DNA from: an uncultured Sphingomonadaceae bacterium
Lineage (GTDB): Bacteria > Pseudomonadota > Alphaproteobacteria > Sphingomonadales > Sphingomonadaceae
Length of the DNA stretch: 64,000 nt
Direction: 5' to 3'
Assembly (NCBI GenBank): GCA_937873035.1
Contig: CALMVA010000025.1
Location: forward strand, 62,001 to 126,000
Shown: one piece after another, positions 25,158 through 33,910 of the stretch
Position numbering within the stretch: the stretch's first letter is position 1
Layout of the letters: each line of letters begins with the position of its first letter
Made by a program: the position numbers and the translations under genes
The notes under the pieces: model-generated
The model's input: the letters and a program-made list of their open reading frames with translations, nothing else
Told to the model about the DNA's origin: nothing
Databases searched by the model: none

Positions 25158-27341
25158 ATGATGAACGCGCGCAAACTTATGTTGGGTGTGGCGGTGTCGG
25201 CGATCGCGTTTGGCGCGAGCGGCATGGCGCAGGCACAAGAGGCTGATACGTCAGGTCAGGGCCTGGCAGAAATCGTCGTGACGGCGCAAAAGCGCGAAAC
25301 CAAGCTGGAAACGACCCCTGCGACCATCAACGTTGTCGGCGGTGAGCAGCTCGCCAATATGGGTGTCGTGGAAATCAAGGGGCTGGCGGCCAATGTCCCC
25401 GGTTTCACCATGCATGAATCGCCCGGCGGTCTGAGCGGCGTCAGCTTGCGCGGCGTTGGCACCTCGGCTGGCAGCCAGGTGTTCGAGCAGTCGGTCGGCC
25501 TGTTTGTCGATGGCATCTACCATCCGCGCGCGCGCCAGTATCGCGATGCGCTGTTCGACGTCGAGCGCGTCGAAGTCGTCAAGGGCAGCCAGGGCGTGCT
25601 GTTCGGCAAGAATACGAGCGTGGGCGCCGTGAGCGTCATCTCGCGCGGGCCGGGCGAGCAGACCGGCGGTTATGTTCAGGGGCAGATTGAAGCCAATTAC
25701 GGCAGCTATGCATTTGAAGGCGCAGTCGATTTTGTCGCCAGCGACACTTTCAAGCTGCGCATCGCGGGGCTCTATGACAAGCAAAAGGGCTATATCGAAA
25801 ACGTCAGCAAAACCCGTGACGAGCCGTCAGGCGACCGCCACGTCATCCGCGCCGTGGCGGAGTGGGATCCCAGCGACACGATTTCGGTGCGCGCCAAATC
25901 GCAGTTCAGCAAACTCGATTTTCTGGGCAATAATTTTGAGTTCATCGCCAATCAGAACGTCGCCGGCCTTCAGGCGCTTGGCGTGGTCGACGGCGGCCTT
26001 GCCAATTATGTGAAGTATGAAGATGCGGGCACGGCCGGGATCATCAACGACATCCAGAAGAGCCAGGATCACGCGCTGGAAGTCAATATCGATCTGGGTG
26101 GGGACTACACGCTGACCTCGGCGACCGGCTATTCAAAGTTTGACTTCGTCAACGGCTTTGACTCGGACTCGACGCCCACAGTCTTCCTCTTTTCGCAGTT
26201 CAACGAGGGTTTCGACCAGTTCAGTCAGGAAGTGCGGCTTACGTCGCCCGCCGGGCGGCCGATCGAGTTCATCGTCGGCGCATTTTATCTGAATTCAGAA
26301 ACCAACTATAATTACTACACCTATTATAACGGTTTCCCGGTGTTGGGCGGCCTTTACGGCACGGTTCGCCAAGATTTCAACCAGAAGGAAAATACCTTCG
26401 CGGGCTTTGGGCAGGCGACGTGGCACATTGCGGATGATGTCCAGTTTCTGCTCGGCGGTCGTCTGACGACCGACAAGAAGAACGCTGATTTCCAGAAATT
26501 CCTCGTTGATGATCTGGGTCGCCCGGCAGGCCTCGTCGCGCTGGTGGGCAACGGGCCGTTCCATGCCGTGAGTGTGCGCGACACGACTTTCGATTTCTCT
26601 GGAACGCTCAGCTACAACCCCACAGAATCGTCAACGCTCTACATTTCGGCAGGGCAGGGCAACAAGGGGTCCGGCTTCGTCAATCAGGCCGCACTTGCAG
26701 CGCCATTTCCTTCAACCTTCCTTGTGCCGGTCGAGCGGGTGCGCACGGTTGAAGCGGGCGTGAAGGGACGTTTTCTTGATGGGCGCGCTTATGTGTCGCT
26801 CGCGGCCTATCATCTCGACATCAAGGACTATCAGGACAGTTTCTACAACTCGACCGCGCGTGCCTTCCAGGTCCGCTCGCTTGATGCCAAGAGCACGGGC
26901 ATCGAGGCTGAAGGCCAGTTCCAGCTGGCACGCGGGCTGACGGCCTATGGCAACTTTGCGTGGAACCCGTCTGCCAAGCTCGACAATGGCGAGCGGATGC
27001 AGCGTTCGCCGCGCTTTACCTCCACGCTCGGCATGAGGTTCAACGTGCCTCTGTCGGACGATGTGAAGCTCTCTGGCTTTGGCCAGTATCTGCACTCAAG
27101 CACGATGCTGCACCAGCCTGCCTCTGCACCGGGTGACAATACGAGCCATCCCTATGATCTGGTGAGCGCGCGCGTGGAACTGGAATATGTGCCGCTGGGT
27201 CTGAGCTTCTTCATCAACGGCCAGAATCTGACGAAAGACGTCTATCGGACCTTCTCCTTCGGCAGTCCGGTGGGCTTGGGTCAGGTGGGTGCGCTCAACG
27301 AGCCGCGCACGATCGTTTTTGGCCTGCGCAAGACTTTCTGA
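25158..27341 (+). CDS. TonB-dependent receptor of the catabolic island
   Basis: A 727-residue outer-membrane receptor. ATG 25158 follows GGGAGGGGA and gives a signal peptide (MMNARKLMLGVAVSAIAFG...AQAQ). The TonB box region is LAEIVVTAQKRETKLETTP; the plug has PGFTMHESPGGLSGVSLRGVG and VFEQSVGLFVDGIY, then RVEVVKGSQGVLFGKNTSVGAVSVIS; the barrel ends in KTF. This FecA-like sphingomonad group often carries hydrophobic or aromatic compounds across the outer membrane. Two operator copies precede it. Codon use is ordinary for the window, unlike the receptor at 6485. Confidence 0.92.
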   Translation: MMNARKLMLGVAVSAIAFGASGMAQAQEADTSGQGLAEIVVTAQKRETKLETTPATINVVGGEQLANMGVVEIKGLAANVPGFTMHESPGGLSGVSLRGVGTSAGSQVFEQSVGLFVDGIYHPRARQYRDALFDVERVEVVKGSQGVLFGKNTSVGAVSVISRGPGEQTGGYVQGQIEANYGSYAFEGAVDFVASDTFKLRIAGLYDKQKGYIENVSKTRDEPSGDRHVIRAVAEWDPSDTISVRAKSQFSKLDFLGNNFEFIANQNVAGLQALGVVDGGLANYVKYEDAGTAGIINDIQKSQDHALEVNIDLGGDYTLTSATGYSKFDFVNGFDSDSTPTVFLFSQFNEGFDQFSQEVRLTSPAGRPIEFIVGAFYLNSETNYNYYTYYNGFPVLGGLYGTVRQDFNQKENTFAGFGQATWHIADDVQFLLGGRLTTDKKNADFQKFLVDDLGRPAGLVALVGNGPFHAVSVRDTTFDFSGTLSYNPTESSTLYISAGQGNKGSGFVNQAALAAPFPSTFLVPVERVRTVEAGVKGRFLDGRAYVSLAAYHLDIKDYQDSFYNSTARAFQVRSLDAKSTGIEAEGQFQLARGLTAYGNFAWNPSAKLDNGERMQRSPRFTSTLGMRFNVPLSDDVKLSGFGQYLHSSTMLHQPASAPGDNTSHPYDLVSARVELEYVPLGLSFFINGQNLTKDVYRTFSFGSPVGLGQVGALNEPRTIVFGLRKTF

Positions 27342-27365
27342 CGCACGGCTGAAGTCCGAATATAA

Positions 27366-27405
27366 AAAGCCCCGGAAAGCAGCTTGCTTTCCGGGGCTTT
27401 TTTTC
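27366..27405 (+). terminator. Terminator between TonB receptor and P450 genes
   Basis: A perfect 15-bp stem (27366-27380 with 27386-27400) with a 5-base loop, followed by a run of T residues and preceded by an A-run. It can work in both directions for the converging receptor and P450 genes. Confidence 0.9.
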
Positions 27406-27419
27406 ATCGCCGATCAATT

Positions 27420-28643
27420 TTAGCCGTTGAGATTGACCGAAAGGGTTTTCATCGCCTGCACAAGGTTTGAGCGCAGCAGCCTTGGCTGAACCGTGACGGA
27501 ATAATTGGGAAATGCCGACAGGAACGCCGAGAGGATCATGCGCAACTGCAACTGGGCCAGCCGCGCGCCAAGGCAGTTGTGCACCCCATAGCCGAAGGAC
27601 AGATGGCGCTGCGCATTGTCGCGGTTCAGGTCAAGGCGGTGCGGGTCTGCAAAGATCGCCGGATCGTGATTGCCAGCACCGTAGAGAAGCGCGACGCGTT
27701 CTCCCGCTGCAATCTGCGTTCCACCCACGACCACGTCATTCAGAGCGGTGCGCGCCATCTGGAAAACCGGGCTGAACCAGCGCAGGATTTCGGGGATGGC
27801 GGCTGCTATTCTGTCGGGGTTGTTGAGGAGCAGGCGGCGCTGGTCCGGGTTTTCGGCCAACCCCCATATGGCACCCGCAAGCGAGCTGCGCGTGGTTTCA
27901 TTCCCGGCCGAGATCATATTTGAAAAGAAGCTTTTCTGCTCGATTTCGGTCAGGGGCTGATCGTCGATCCGGGCATGGGCGATGAGCGTCAGAAGATCGT
28001 CACGCGGGTCGCGGCGGCGTTGTTCCAGCAGATGCCAGGCATAGTCGAAGATTGCGAGATAATTGTCATTGGCGATGTCGAGCGAGGGTGACTGCTCTGG
28101 ATCATCAATGCCGAAGACGGCGTTGGTAAATTCAAATACGCGCCATTCGTCTTCTTCGGGCACGCCCATGGCGGCACAGACCGTCTTGATGGGCACGATG
28201 GCCGCAACCTCGGTGATAACGTCCACCTCATCGCGTCCGCGCAGCCCCTCAATCAGCGCATTGACGGATGCCTCGATACGCGGCTCGAAACGACGCAGTG
28301 CCGAAGGCATGAAAGCCGATGCGACGATGGCGCGGAAGGCCTGATGCTCTGGATTGTCCATGGCGAGCATGAAGCGGCGCAGCACCTCAATGATCTGCGG
28401 GTCCATGGCGACATGGCTGTCAGTCGGGATGCGGAAGCCCAGTGTGGACGTGAAGTTGGCCGAATCCAATGAAACGGCGCGGATGTCCTCAAAGCGGGTC
28501 AGTGCCCAAAAGTCGGGCTGCGCGTCAGACCCCGGATGACGCCAGACCGGGCTGGTCGCGCGCATCTCGTCATAAACGGCATGGGGATGGCCGTTGCGGA
28601 ACGTGTCAGGATCGATGACGTTGAACGTGCTGGTGATGGTCAT
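27420..28643 (-). CDS. Cytochrome P450
   Basis: A 407-residue soluble bacterial P450. The I-helix oxygen-activation motif is AGNETT (246-251), the K-helix EILR is at 285-288, and the heme-binding loop is FGYGVHNCLGARLA with Cys357 as the iron ligand. All core elements are intact, so it should be active given a ferredoxin and reductase, which are not encoded in the window. It lies 8 bp downstream of the oxygenase gene at 28652 and is probably cotranscribed. It likely hydroxylates the island's substrate or an early intermediate. Confidence 0.95.
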   Translation of the reverse strand: MTITSTFNVIDPDTFRNGHPHAVYDEMRATSPVWRHPGSDAQPDFWALTRFEDIRAVSLDSANFTSTLGFRIPTDSHVAMDPQIIEVLRRFMLAMDNPEHQAFRAIVASAFMPSALRRFEPRIEASVNALIEGLRGRDEVDVITEVAAIVPIKTVCAAMGVPEEDEWRVFEFTNAVFGIDDPEQSPSLDIANDNYLAIFDYAWHLLEQRRRDPRDDLLTLIAHARIDDQPLTEIEQKSFFSNMISAGNETTRSSLAGAIWGLAENPDQRRLLLNNPDRIAAAIPEILRWFSPVFQMARTALNDVVVGGTQIAAGERVALLYGAGNHDPAIFADPHRLDLNRDNAQRHLSFGYGVHNCLGARLAQLQLRMILSAFLSAFPNYSVTVQPRLLRSNLVQAMKTLSVNLNG

Positions 28644-28651
28644 GGCGTCGC

Positions 28652-29836
28652 TCAGATAAGATCGGCCGGCGTGGTTGGAAAACCAAGCGCAACCTTGCCA
28701 GCCAGAACACAGGTTCGGTCCCAGTCAAACATGACATGGCCACGCATGACCTGAATGTCGCGCAGCTGGCGTTGCAGCGGCGCATTGACATGGCTCGCGC
28801 TCGCGCCTGCAACGGCGGCCAGCGTGTCGACAGCGCTGTTGGCGAGGCGGACAATCTGTGCGCCTGCCAGCCGAAGCGCAACCTGCGCATCCAGGGAGGC
28901 CTGCGCTCCATTTGGTCCTTCGCGCTCGATCACCGCGCGGGCATTGTCCCATGCGAGGCGGGCGGCGCTGACATCGGCTGTGGCCTCGCCCAGCCGCAGG
29001 TGGATCGACTGCTGCTCGCCCTGCTTCACGCCGCCGCTAAAGGCTTGGAGCTTGGTCTTCATCCGCTCGGTAAACCAGAGGAGTGCCGCTTCCGCCGCGC
29101 CAAGCGCAGGCGTGGCCGCGACCATCGCCAGCCCGGCGCGCAGCGGGTAGCTGAGCGTTGATCCGGGGTGCAGCGCCTCACCTGGGGATGATCCCGCAGC
29201 CATTTGGCGTGCAGGCAGCGTCATATGCTCTGGCACAAATATATCGCGCACGACCACGGCGTTGCTTCCCGTCGCCGCCATGCCGGACATGAACCAGATA
29301 TCCTCAACCTCTGTCTGGCCAATGGGCAGCGCGCAGAAGCGCGGCTCGCCCGTTTCGCTGTCGATGCCGTTCACCAGAATCCAGTCTGCATGGTTGATGG
29401 CGGTGGCCCATTCCCAGCGGCCCTTGACGCGGTATCCACCGTCAACGCGCGTGGCGGTGCCCGTGGGCGCAAGCGGAGCGGGGGCAAGCGGCATCCTGCC
29501 ATCCTTGAAGAATTCTGCCTGCGCTTCGGCCGGAAATTTGGCGAGCATCCATGCATGGAGCGACAGGAACGACAAGGTCCATGCAGCAGAGGCGCAGCCC
29601 CGGCTCAGTCGGCGGACGACGTCCATGAATTCAGCGAAGGTTGCGCCTTGCCCGCCCGCCGTGACCGGCGCGAGCAATGCAAAAAAGCCGGCATCGTGCG
29701 CGGCCTGAATGGTTTCAGGCTGAAGTGTGCGAAGCTGCTCTGCCTCTGGCGCGCGTTCCGCCAGCTTTTCAGCAAGCGCATCGGCCCAGTCTGCCCAGCT
29801 TTCTCCGTTGCGTGTCCGCAAGCCTGCTCCACTCAT
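28652..29836 (-). CDS. Acyl-CoA-dehydrogenase-fold flavin oxygenase (HpaH/HsaA-like), paralogue 2
   Basis: A 394-residue relative of the protein at 23901. The same landmarks occur: WxxxINHADWILVNG, SGMAATGSNAVVVRDIFVPE, FSGGVKQGEQQSIHLRLGEA, and the C-terminal LQRQLRDIQVMRGHVMFDWD, which aligns with the HAFWDWD end of paralogue 1. No acyl-CoA dehydrogenase glutamate is visible. Flavin-dependent hydroxylation is the best guess. ATG 29836 is used, with GGGAG upstream. Likely first gene of a two-gene unit with the P450, read from the divergent spacer holding operator D. Confidence 0.82.
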   Translation of the reverse strand: MSGAGLRTRNGESWADWADALAEKLAERAPEAEQLRTLQPETIQAAHDAGFFALLAPVTAGGQGATFAEFMDVVRRLSRGCASAAWTLSFLSLHAWMLAKFPAEAQAEFFKDGRMPLAPAPLAPTGTATRVDGGYRVKGRWEWATAINHADWILVNGIDSETGEPRFCALPIGQTEVEDIWFMSGMAATGSNAVVVRDIFVPEHMTLPARQMAAGSSPGEALHPGSTLSYPLRAGLAMVAATPALGAAEAALLWFTERMKTKLQAFSGGVKQGEQQSIHLRLGEATADVSAARLAWDNARAVIEREGPNGAQASLDAQVALRLAGAQIVRLANSAVDTLAAVAGASASHVNAPLQRQLRDIQVMRGHVMFDWDRTCVLAGKVALGFPTTPADLI

Positions 29837-29896
29837 TCCATCCACTCCCTTATGCCGGATATGATCTGACCGGATATTGGCGGGTGAGAAATAATA

Positions 29897-29911
29897 GTCA
29901 AGAAACTTTAC
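29897..29911 (-). promoter_or_regulatory. Operator-like palindrome, copy D (9/10)
   Basis: Minus-strand reading GTAAAGTTTCTTGAC, one mismatch, continuing as TATTA. It lies 61 bp upstream of the oxygenase gene and 65 bp upstream of the divergent MarR gene, so it could serve both, including autoregulation. Confidence 0.6.
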
Positions 29912-29975
29912 ATTATTGATGCGACAAGGGGACAATCTCCTTGCCACGGCAGTGCGAAACAGGAATGGAAGCGCA

Positions 29976-30395
29976 ATGGAAAATACGCTTTTAATGCTTG
30001 ATCTTATGCGCGCCTTCTACTGGTTTGAAGATGGTCTGCGATCTCGACTCGCAGCACTCGGCTGGACCAATGTGACCCGATCTCAATCGCTTGTGCTGAC
30101 CAATATCGCCAATGGCGTGACGCGCGCCTCGCACATTGCGGCAAACCTTGGCGTTTCGCGTCAGGCGATGAGCCAGTTGCTGGGAGAGATGATCGCCGGC
30201 GGGCTGGTTGAGGTTGAGCCTGACCCGGCTGATCGCCGTGCCCAGCGCGTGCAGTTCGCCCCTGCGGGTGAGGGGATTCGTGAAGCGGCGCAAAAGATTT
30301 TGCGTGATCTGGAGCGGGAGATGGAACGCGGCGTTGGCAAGAGCCGTATGGATGGATTGCGCGTGGCGTTGCGCAGTGTGCCCGCTGCTGACTGA
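29976..30395 (+). CDS. MarR family transcriptional regulator (paralogue 2)
   Basis: A 139-residue winged-helix protein starting at ATG 29976 behind AGGA. The helix-turn-helix is TRASHIAANLGVSRQAMSQLLGEMIAGGLVEVEPDPADRRAQRVQF, with the wing DPADRRAQ containing the Asp-Arg pair typical of MarR. It is paralogous to the regulator at 16480. The operator-like palindrome D in its promoter and the six related sites nearby make it the best candidate for the regulator of the island, but this is inference. Confidence 0.88.
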   Translation: MENTLLMLDLMRAFYWFEDGLRSRLAALGWTNVTRSQSLVLTNIANGVTRASHIAANLGVSRQAMSQLLGEMIAGGLVEVEPDPADRRAQRVQFAPAGEGIREAAQKILRDLEREMERGVGKSRMDGLRVALRSVPAAD

Positions 30396-30407
30396 CGCGC
30401 CTTGCCC

Positions 30408-31937
30408 TCAGGCAGAAATCGCGCGGGTATGGCCACTCCAATAAGGCTCGCGCAATTCTGCCTTCAGGATTTTGCCGGCCGGGCTGCGGGGCAGGAGGTC
30501 GCTTCGGAACTCCCATGTCTTTGGGCATTTGTAGCGCGCGAGCCGTTCCCGCAGATAGTCCAGCAGGTCGCTTTCTGAGGGGGCTTGCGCCAGCGGCACA
30601 ATAATCGCGTGGACGCGCTCACCCCATCGTTCGTCGGGAATACCGATCACCGCACATTCGCGCACCGCAGGATGCAGACCAAGCGCATTTTCGACTTCGA
30701 TCGAATAGACGTTTTCCGCGCCCGTCACGATCATGTCCTTCATCCGGTCGGTGATGTAGATATAGCCGTCGTCATCCATATAGCCCGCGTCTTGCGAGTG
30801 CATCCACCCGCCGCGCAGCGCGCTGGCGGTCTCATCCGGGCGGTTCCAATAGCCCGCCATCACGCACGGGCCGCGCCCAACGATTTCCCCCATCGTGCCA
30901 CGCGGCAGTTCATTGCCATCGGGGTCGACCACCATCACTTCAAAGCCATATCCCGGCACACCGGCGGATCGCAGCTTGCCAAGGCCCGATGCGGCGTCGT
31001 GCTGGTCTGGCAGCAAAAAGGTGATGGAAGGCATTTCCGTCATGCCGAAGCCCTGAATGAACTGGATGCCGGAGAGCCGCTGCTGCGCGCGCTCCAGCGT
31101 TGCGACGGGCATGGGCGATCCGCCATAGCCGAGCATCTTGAGCGACGAGAGGTCGTGCGCTGCAAGGTCAGCGCGGCTCAGTGCGTCGATCACCGCAGGC
31201 ACGGTAAAAACGTGCGTCACGCGGTGGCGCGCGACCTGCGTCATGATCGACTCTGCATCAAAGGTGGGCGTAAAGATGTGCGTGCCCCCCGTCATCGTGA
31301 CGCTGAACATCCCGATGTCGGCCAAATGAAACATCGGCGCGCTGTGCAGGTTGATGCAGCTGGCATCAAAGCGGATCATCATCACGAGGTTGAAGGCAAC
31401 GGACACCAGATTGCGATGCGTGAGCATCACGCCCTTGGGCAGGCCAGTGGTGCCCCCAGTGTAGAAAACTCCCGCAAGATCGGCATCGCCGCGCCCGGCA
31501 TCTTCAATTGGGGCAAGGGCTGCGGCGCGACGGCGGAGCCCGCCGCCCGCCTCGTCCATCGGCTCAATCTTCAAACCCGGTAGCTGAGTGGCAATCGCCT
31601 CAGCCTGCGTGGCGAAGGCATCACCCGTCAGGAGCAGCGCCGCGCCGACATCGTCGAGCTGGAAAACAAGTTCTGGCGCGGTCAGGCGGGTGTTGAGCGG
31701 AACGATGACCGCGCCCGCCCAGAAGGTGGCGAAATAGAGATCAAAATACTGGTCGCTATTGGTGGCGAGCACCGCCACCCGATCCCCCGTGCCAACCCCA
31801 AGCGACCGCAGCAGCGCGGCGAGATGCGCCACATCCTCGGCCACTTGCGACCATGTGCGGCGGCGCTCGCCATCTATGGTGGCCATGCCATGAGGATGCA
31901 TCCGCGCAGAGCGGTGAAGGCCTTGGGTTAGTTGCAC
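30408..31937 (-). CDS. AMP-dependent acyl-CoA synthetase (ligase 2)
   Basis: A 509-residue adenylate-forming enzyme: P-loop YTGGTTGLPKG, GFGMTEM, GWMHSQDAGYMDDDGYIYITDRMKDMIVTGAENVYSIEVE and the C-terminal PRSPAGKILKAELRE with the catalytic lysine. It resembles long-chain or aromatic acid CoA ligases. The apparent start is GTG 31937; no strong ribosome site is visible. It is single in its unit, read from the spacer with operator E, and converges on the MarR gene with a 12-bp gap. The island therefore has two different acid-activating enzymes. Confidence 0.92.
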   Translation of the reverse strand: MQLTQGLHRSARMHPHGMATIDGERRRTWSQVAEDVAHLAALLRSLGVGTGDRVAVLATNSDQYFDLYFATFWAGAVIVPLNTRLTAPELVFQLDDVGAALLLTGDAFATQAEAIATQLPGLKIEPMDEAGGGLRRRAAALAPIEDAGRGDADLAGVFYTGGTTGLPKGVMLTHRNLVSVAFNLVMMIRFDASCINLHSAPMFHLADIGMFSVTMTGGTHIFTPTFDAESIMTQVARHRVTHVFTVPAVIDALSRADLAAHDLSSLKMLGYGGSPMPVATLERAQQRLSGIQFIQGFGMTEMPSITFLLPDQHDAASGLGKLRSAGVPGYGFEVMVVDPDGNELPRGTMGEIVGRGPCVMAGYWNRPDETASALRGGWMHSQDAGYMDDDGYIYITDRMKDMIVTGAENVYSIEVENALGLHPAVRECAVIGIPDERWGERVHAIIVPLAQAPSESDLLDYLRERLARYKCPKTWEFRSDLLPRSPAGKILKAELREPYWSGHTRAISA

Positions 31938-32023
31938 GCGCGGTTCGCCCTGAAGAGGTGATCTGATGACAAGGGGGCGCGCTTCGCCCCCTTCAGACGG
32001 TCCTGTGCGATACCATGTTAATT

Positions 32024-32038
32024 GTCAATAAAATTGCC
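32024..32038 (-). promoter_or_regulatory. Operator-like palindrome, copy E (9/10)
   Basis: Minus-strand reading GGCAATTTTATTGAC, one mismatch, continuing as AATTA, 87 bp upstream of the ligase 2 gene. It lies between that gene and the stop of the M28 peptidase gene, which points toward it on the same strand. Confidence 0.6.
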
Positions 32039-32066
32039 TATTCCGTTCCGCAGATGCAGCTGCGTT

Positions 32067-33703
32067 TCACTGGCGCTTGGCCTTGGGCGCGTCGGGCGCG
32101 AAGACTTTGCCAAAGAAGCTGTCAGAATACCATTTGGGCGCTTCGGGGGCGTTGGCGATTTCGGTTGCGATCAGCGTGTTGATGTGCGCGAACTTTGCGC
32201 CGGAATTCCAGTCAAACGGCAGGTTCAGGTCGTCCGACACGCGGTGGTAATGCGTTTTCAAAAAGTCGGTAAAGGCCGCCGCCCCGCCATTTGCATGGCC
32301 CGTGACGAGAAACACCGAGGGGATACCCCGTTGCACGAACCGATAATGGTCAGACCGGGTGAAGAGGCCCTCTTCGGGCATGGGGTCGGGCGAGAGCTTC
32401 ACATTGTCCTTGGCGGTGGCCGCAGCGACGATGGGGCCAAGCGTTGAATGTTCCGCGCCAAAGGCAATCACATCGCTGAAATCATAGGTCAGGATCGGCA
32501 TATCGAGATTGACGACGCCCACCACTTTGCCGCTGCCAACGACGGGGAAGCGTGAGAGATAATCTGCGCCCAGCAGGCCTTTTTCTTCAGCCGTCACGGC
32601 GGCGAACAGCACCGGGCGGCGGGGACGCTCTGGTGCAGCGGCCATGGCGCGTGCCGCTTCCAGCATGGTGGCGATGCCAACCGCATTGTCCATTGCGCCG
32701 TTGTTGATGCGGTCCGCCTTGTCGTCGGTGCGCAGCCCGATATGGTCGAGATGGCCCATTACCAGCACATATTCATTGGCGAGTGCGGGGTCGGACCCCG
32801 GCAGAAGCCCCACGACATTGGGACTGGTGAAGTGTGAGAGCGTTGCCGTGCGGCTGATGACGGCGGTCTTCTTGATGGCAAAGGCCTTGGGTTGACCACC
32901 CTTCTGGTCGGCGAGTTGAAGAATGTCGTCAAGCGTGCGCCCGGTGCCCGCGAACAGTGCTTCCGCCGCAGGCCGGTCAAGCGTGGCCGATGCGCGGATA
33001 TTGGGTGAGCTGTCGAAGATGGAGCCATCGGCATTGGACCAGCGGACCGAGCGATTGTCCGCAAATTCGATGACGCGCGCCCATGGCGTCTGCTTTTCGC
33101 GTTCCAGCGTGCGGATCGAGATGAGCCCGATGGCGCCGCGCTGTGAAAGGACTTTCGCCTTCTCGGCATTGAGATGCGCGCCGATGTCGCTGGCCACGCC
33201 CTTGGGGAAGCCGCTCAGGCAGGCGACGATCTTGCCCTTGACGTTCAGGCCTGAAAGCCCGCGCAGGCCAAGCTCTGGCCGGTCGATGCAGAAGCCGCCA
33301 AACACGACCTCGCCTTCCACGCGCTCGCCGCCTTTGGGGCCACCGCCGGACACAATAGCGTCCTTCTTATGCGCAAAGCTTGTGCCGCCAATCGTGAGCA
33401 CCGCATCGGCATTGGGCTTGATCTCGACAAAGGGCACCTGCTGAAACCAGCCGCCATTCACGGCGGGTTTGAGACCCATGCTGTCAAAGCGGGTCGCGAC
33501 ATAACGCGCGGCAATCTCGTGCCCGCGTGAGCCGGTGTCGCGGCCTTCCAGCAGGTCGTCCGCCAGAAACTCAACGTGCGCGCGCACCGCATCGGCGGTG
33601 ATGGGGTTTGCAGGCGGCGTTTGCGCCAGCGCGGCGACGGGGAGGAGCGACAGAAGGCGACGGGGAGGAGCGACAGAAGAGGCAATAGGGCAAGAGCGCG
33701 CAT
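32067..33703 (-). CDS. M28 family metallopeptidase, frameshifted in its signal peptide
   Basis: The body encodes a zinc exopeptidase with a PA-type insertion. Likely metal ligands are in GHLDHIG, NGAMDNAVG, VTAEEKGLLGA, VNLDMP and SDHYRFVQRGIP. A good signal peptide begins at ATG 33703 (MRALALLPLLSLLPVA) but lies in a different frame: the 23 bases 33634-33656 are repeated at 33657-33679. With one copy removed the reading is ...LLPVAALAQTPPANP..., an intact 537-residue exported peptidase. As written, translation from ATG 33703 stops near 33458 after about 81 residues. No good alternative start is seen in the body frame. It diverges from an exported M16 peptidase. Confidence 0.8.
33634..33679. 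repeat. 23-bp perfect tandem duplication in the M28 signal-peptide region
   Basis: Two identical adjacent copies, 33634-33656 and 33657-33679, each beginning GCGACGGGGAGG and ending GCGACAGAAG. As 23 is not a multiple of three, the copy number sets the reading frame of the peptidase gene. Confidence 0.95.
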
Positions 33704-33910
33704 GGAGTGATCCGCTTGATAAAGATGGCGCTGCCTTGCCGATTGCGCAGGCAGCGTCAATCGCAGCGGGCCTTGTGAGCGGATGATTTCGGTCGTTCGT
33801 CCGCGTGCGTTGGTCGTTCATCGAAAATCGCGGCCTGATCGTCGCGCCCGTTGCGCGAGCCGTGCACCGCATTAGAACATCCCGATCATTTTCCAGCCCA
33901 AGGACAGTCC

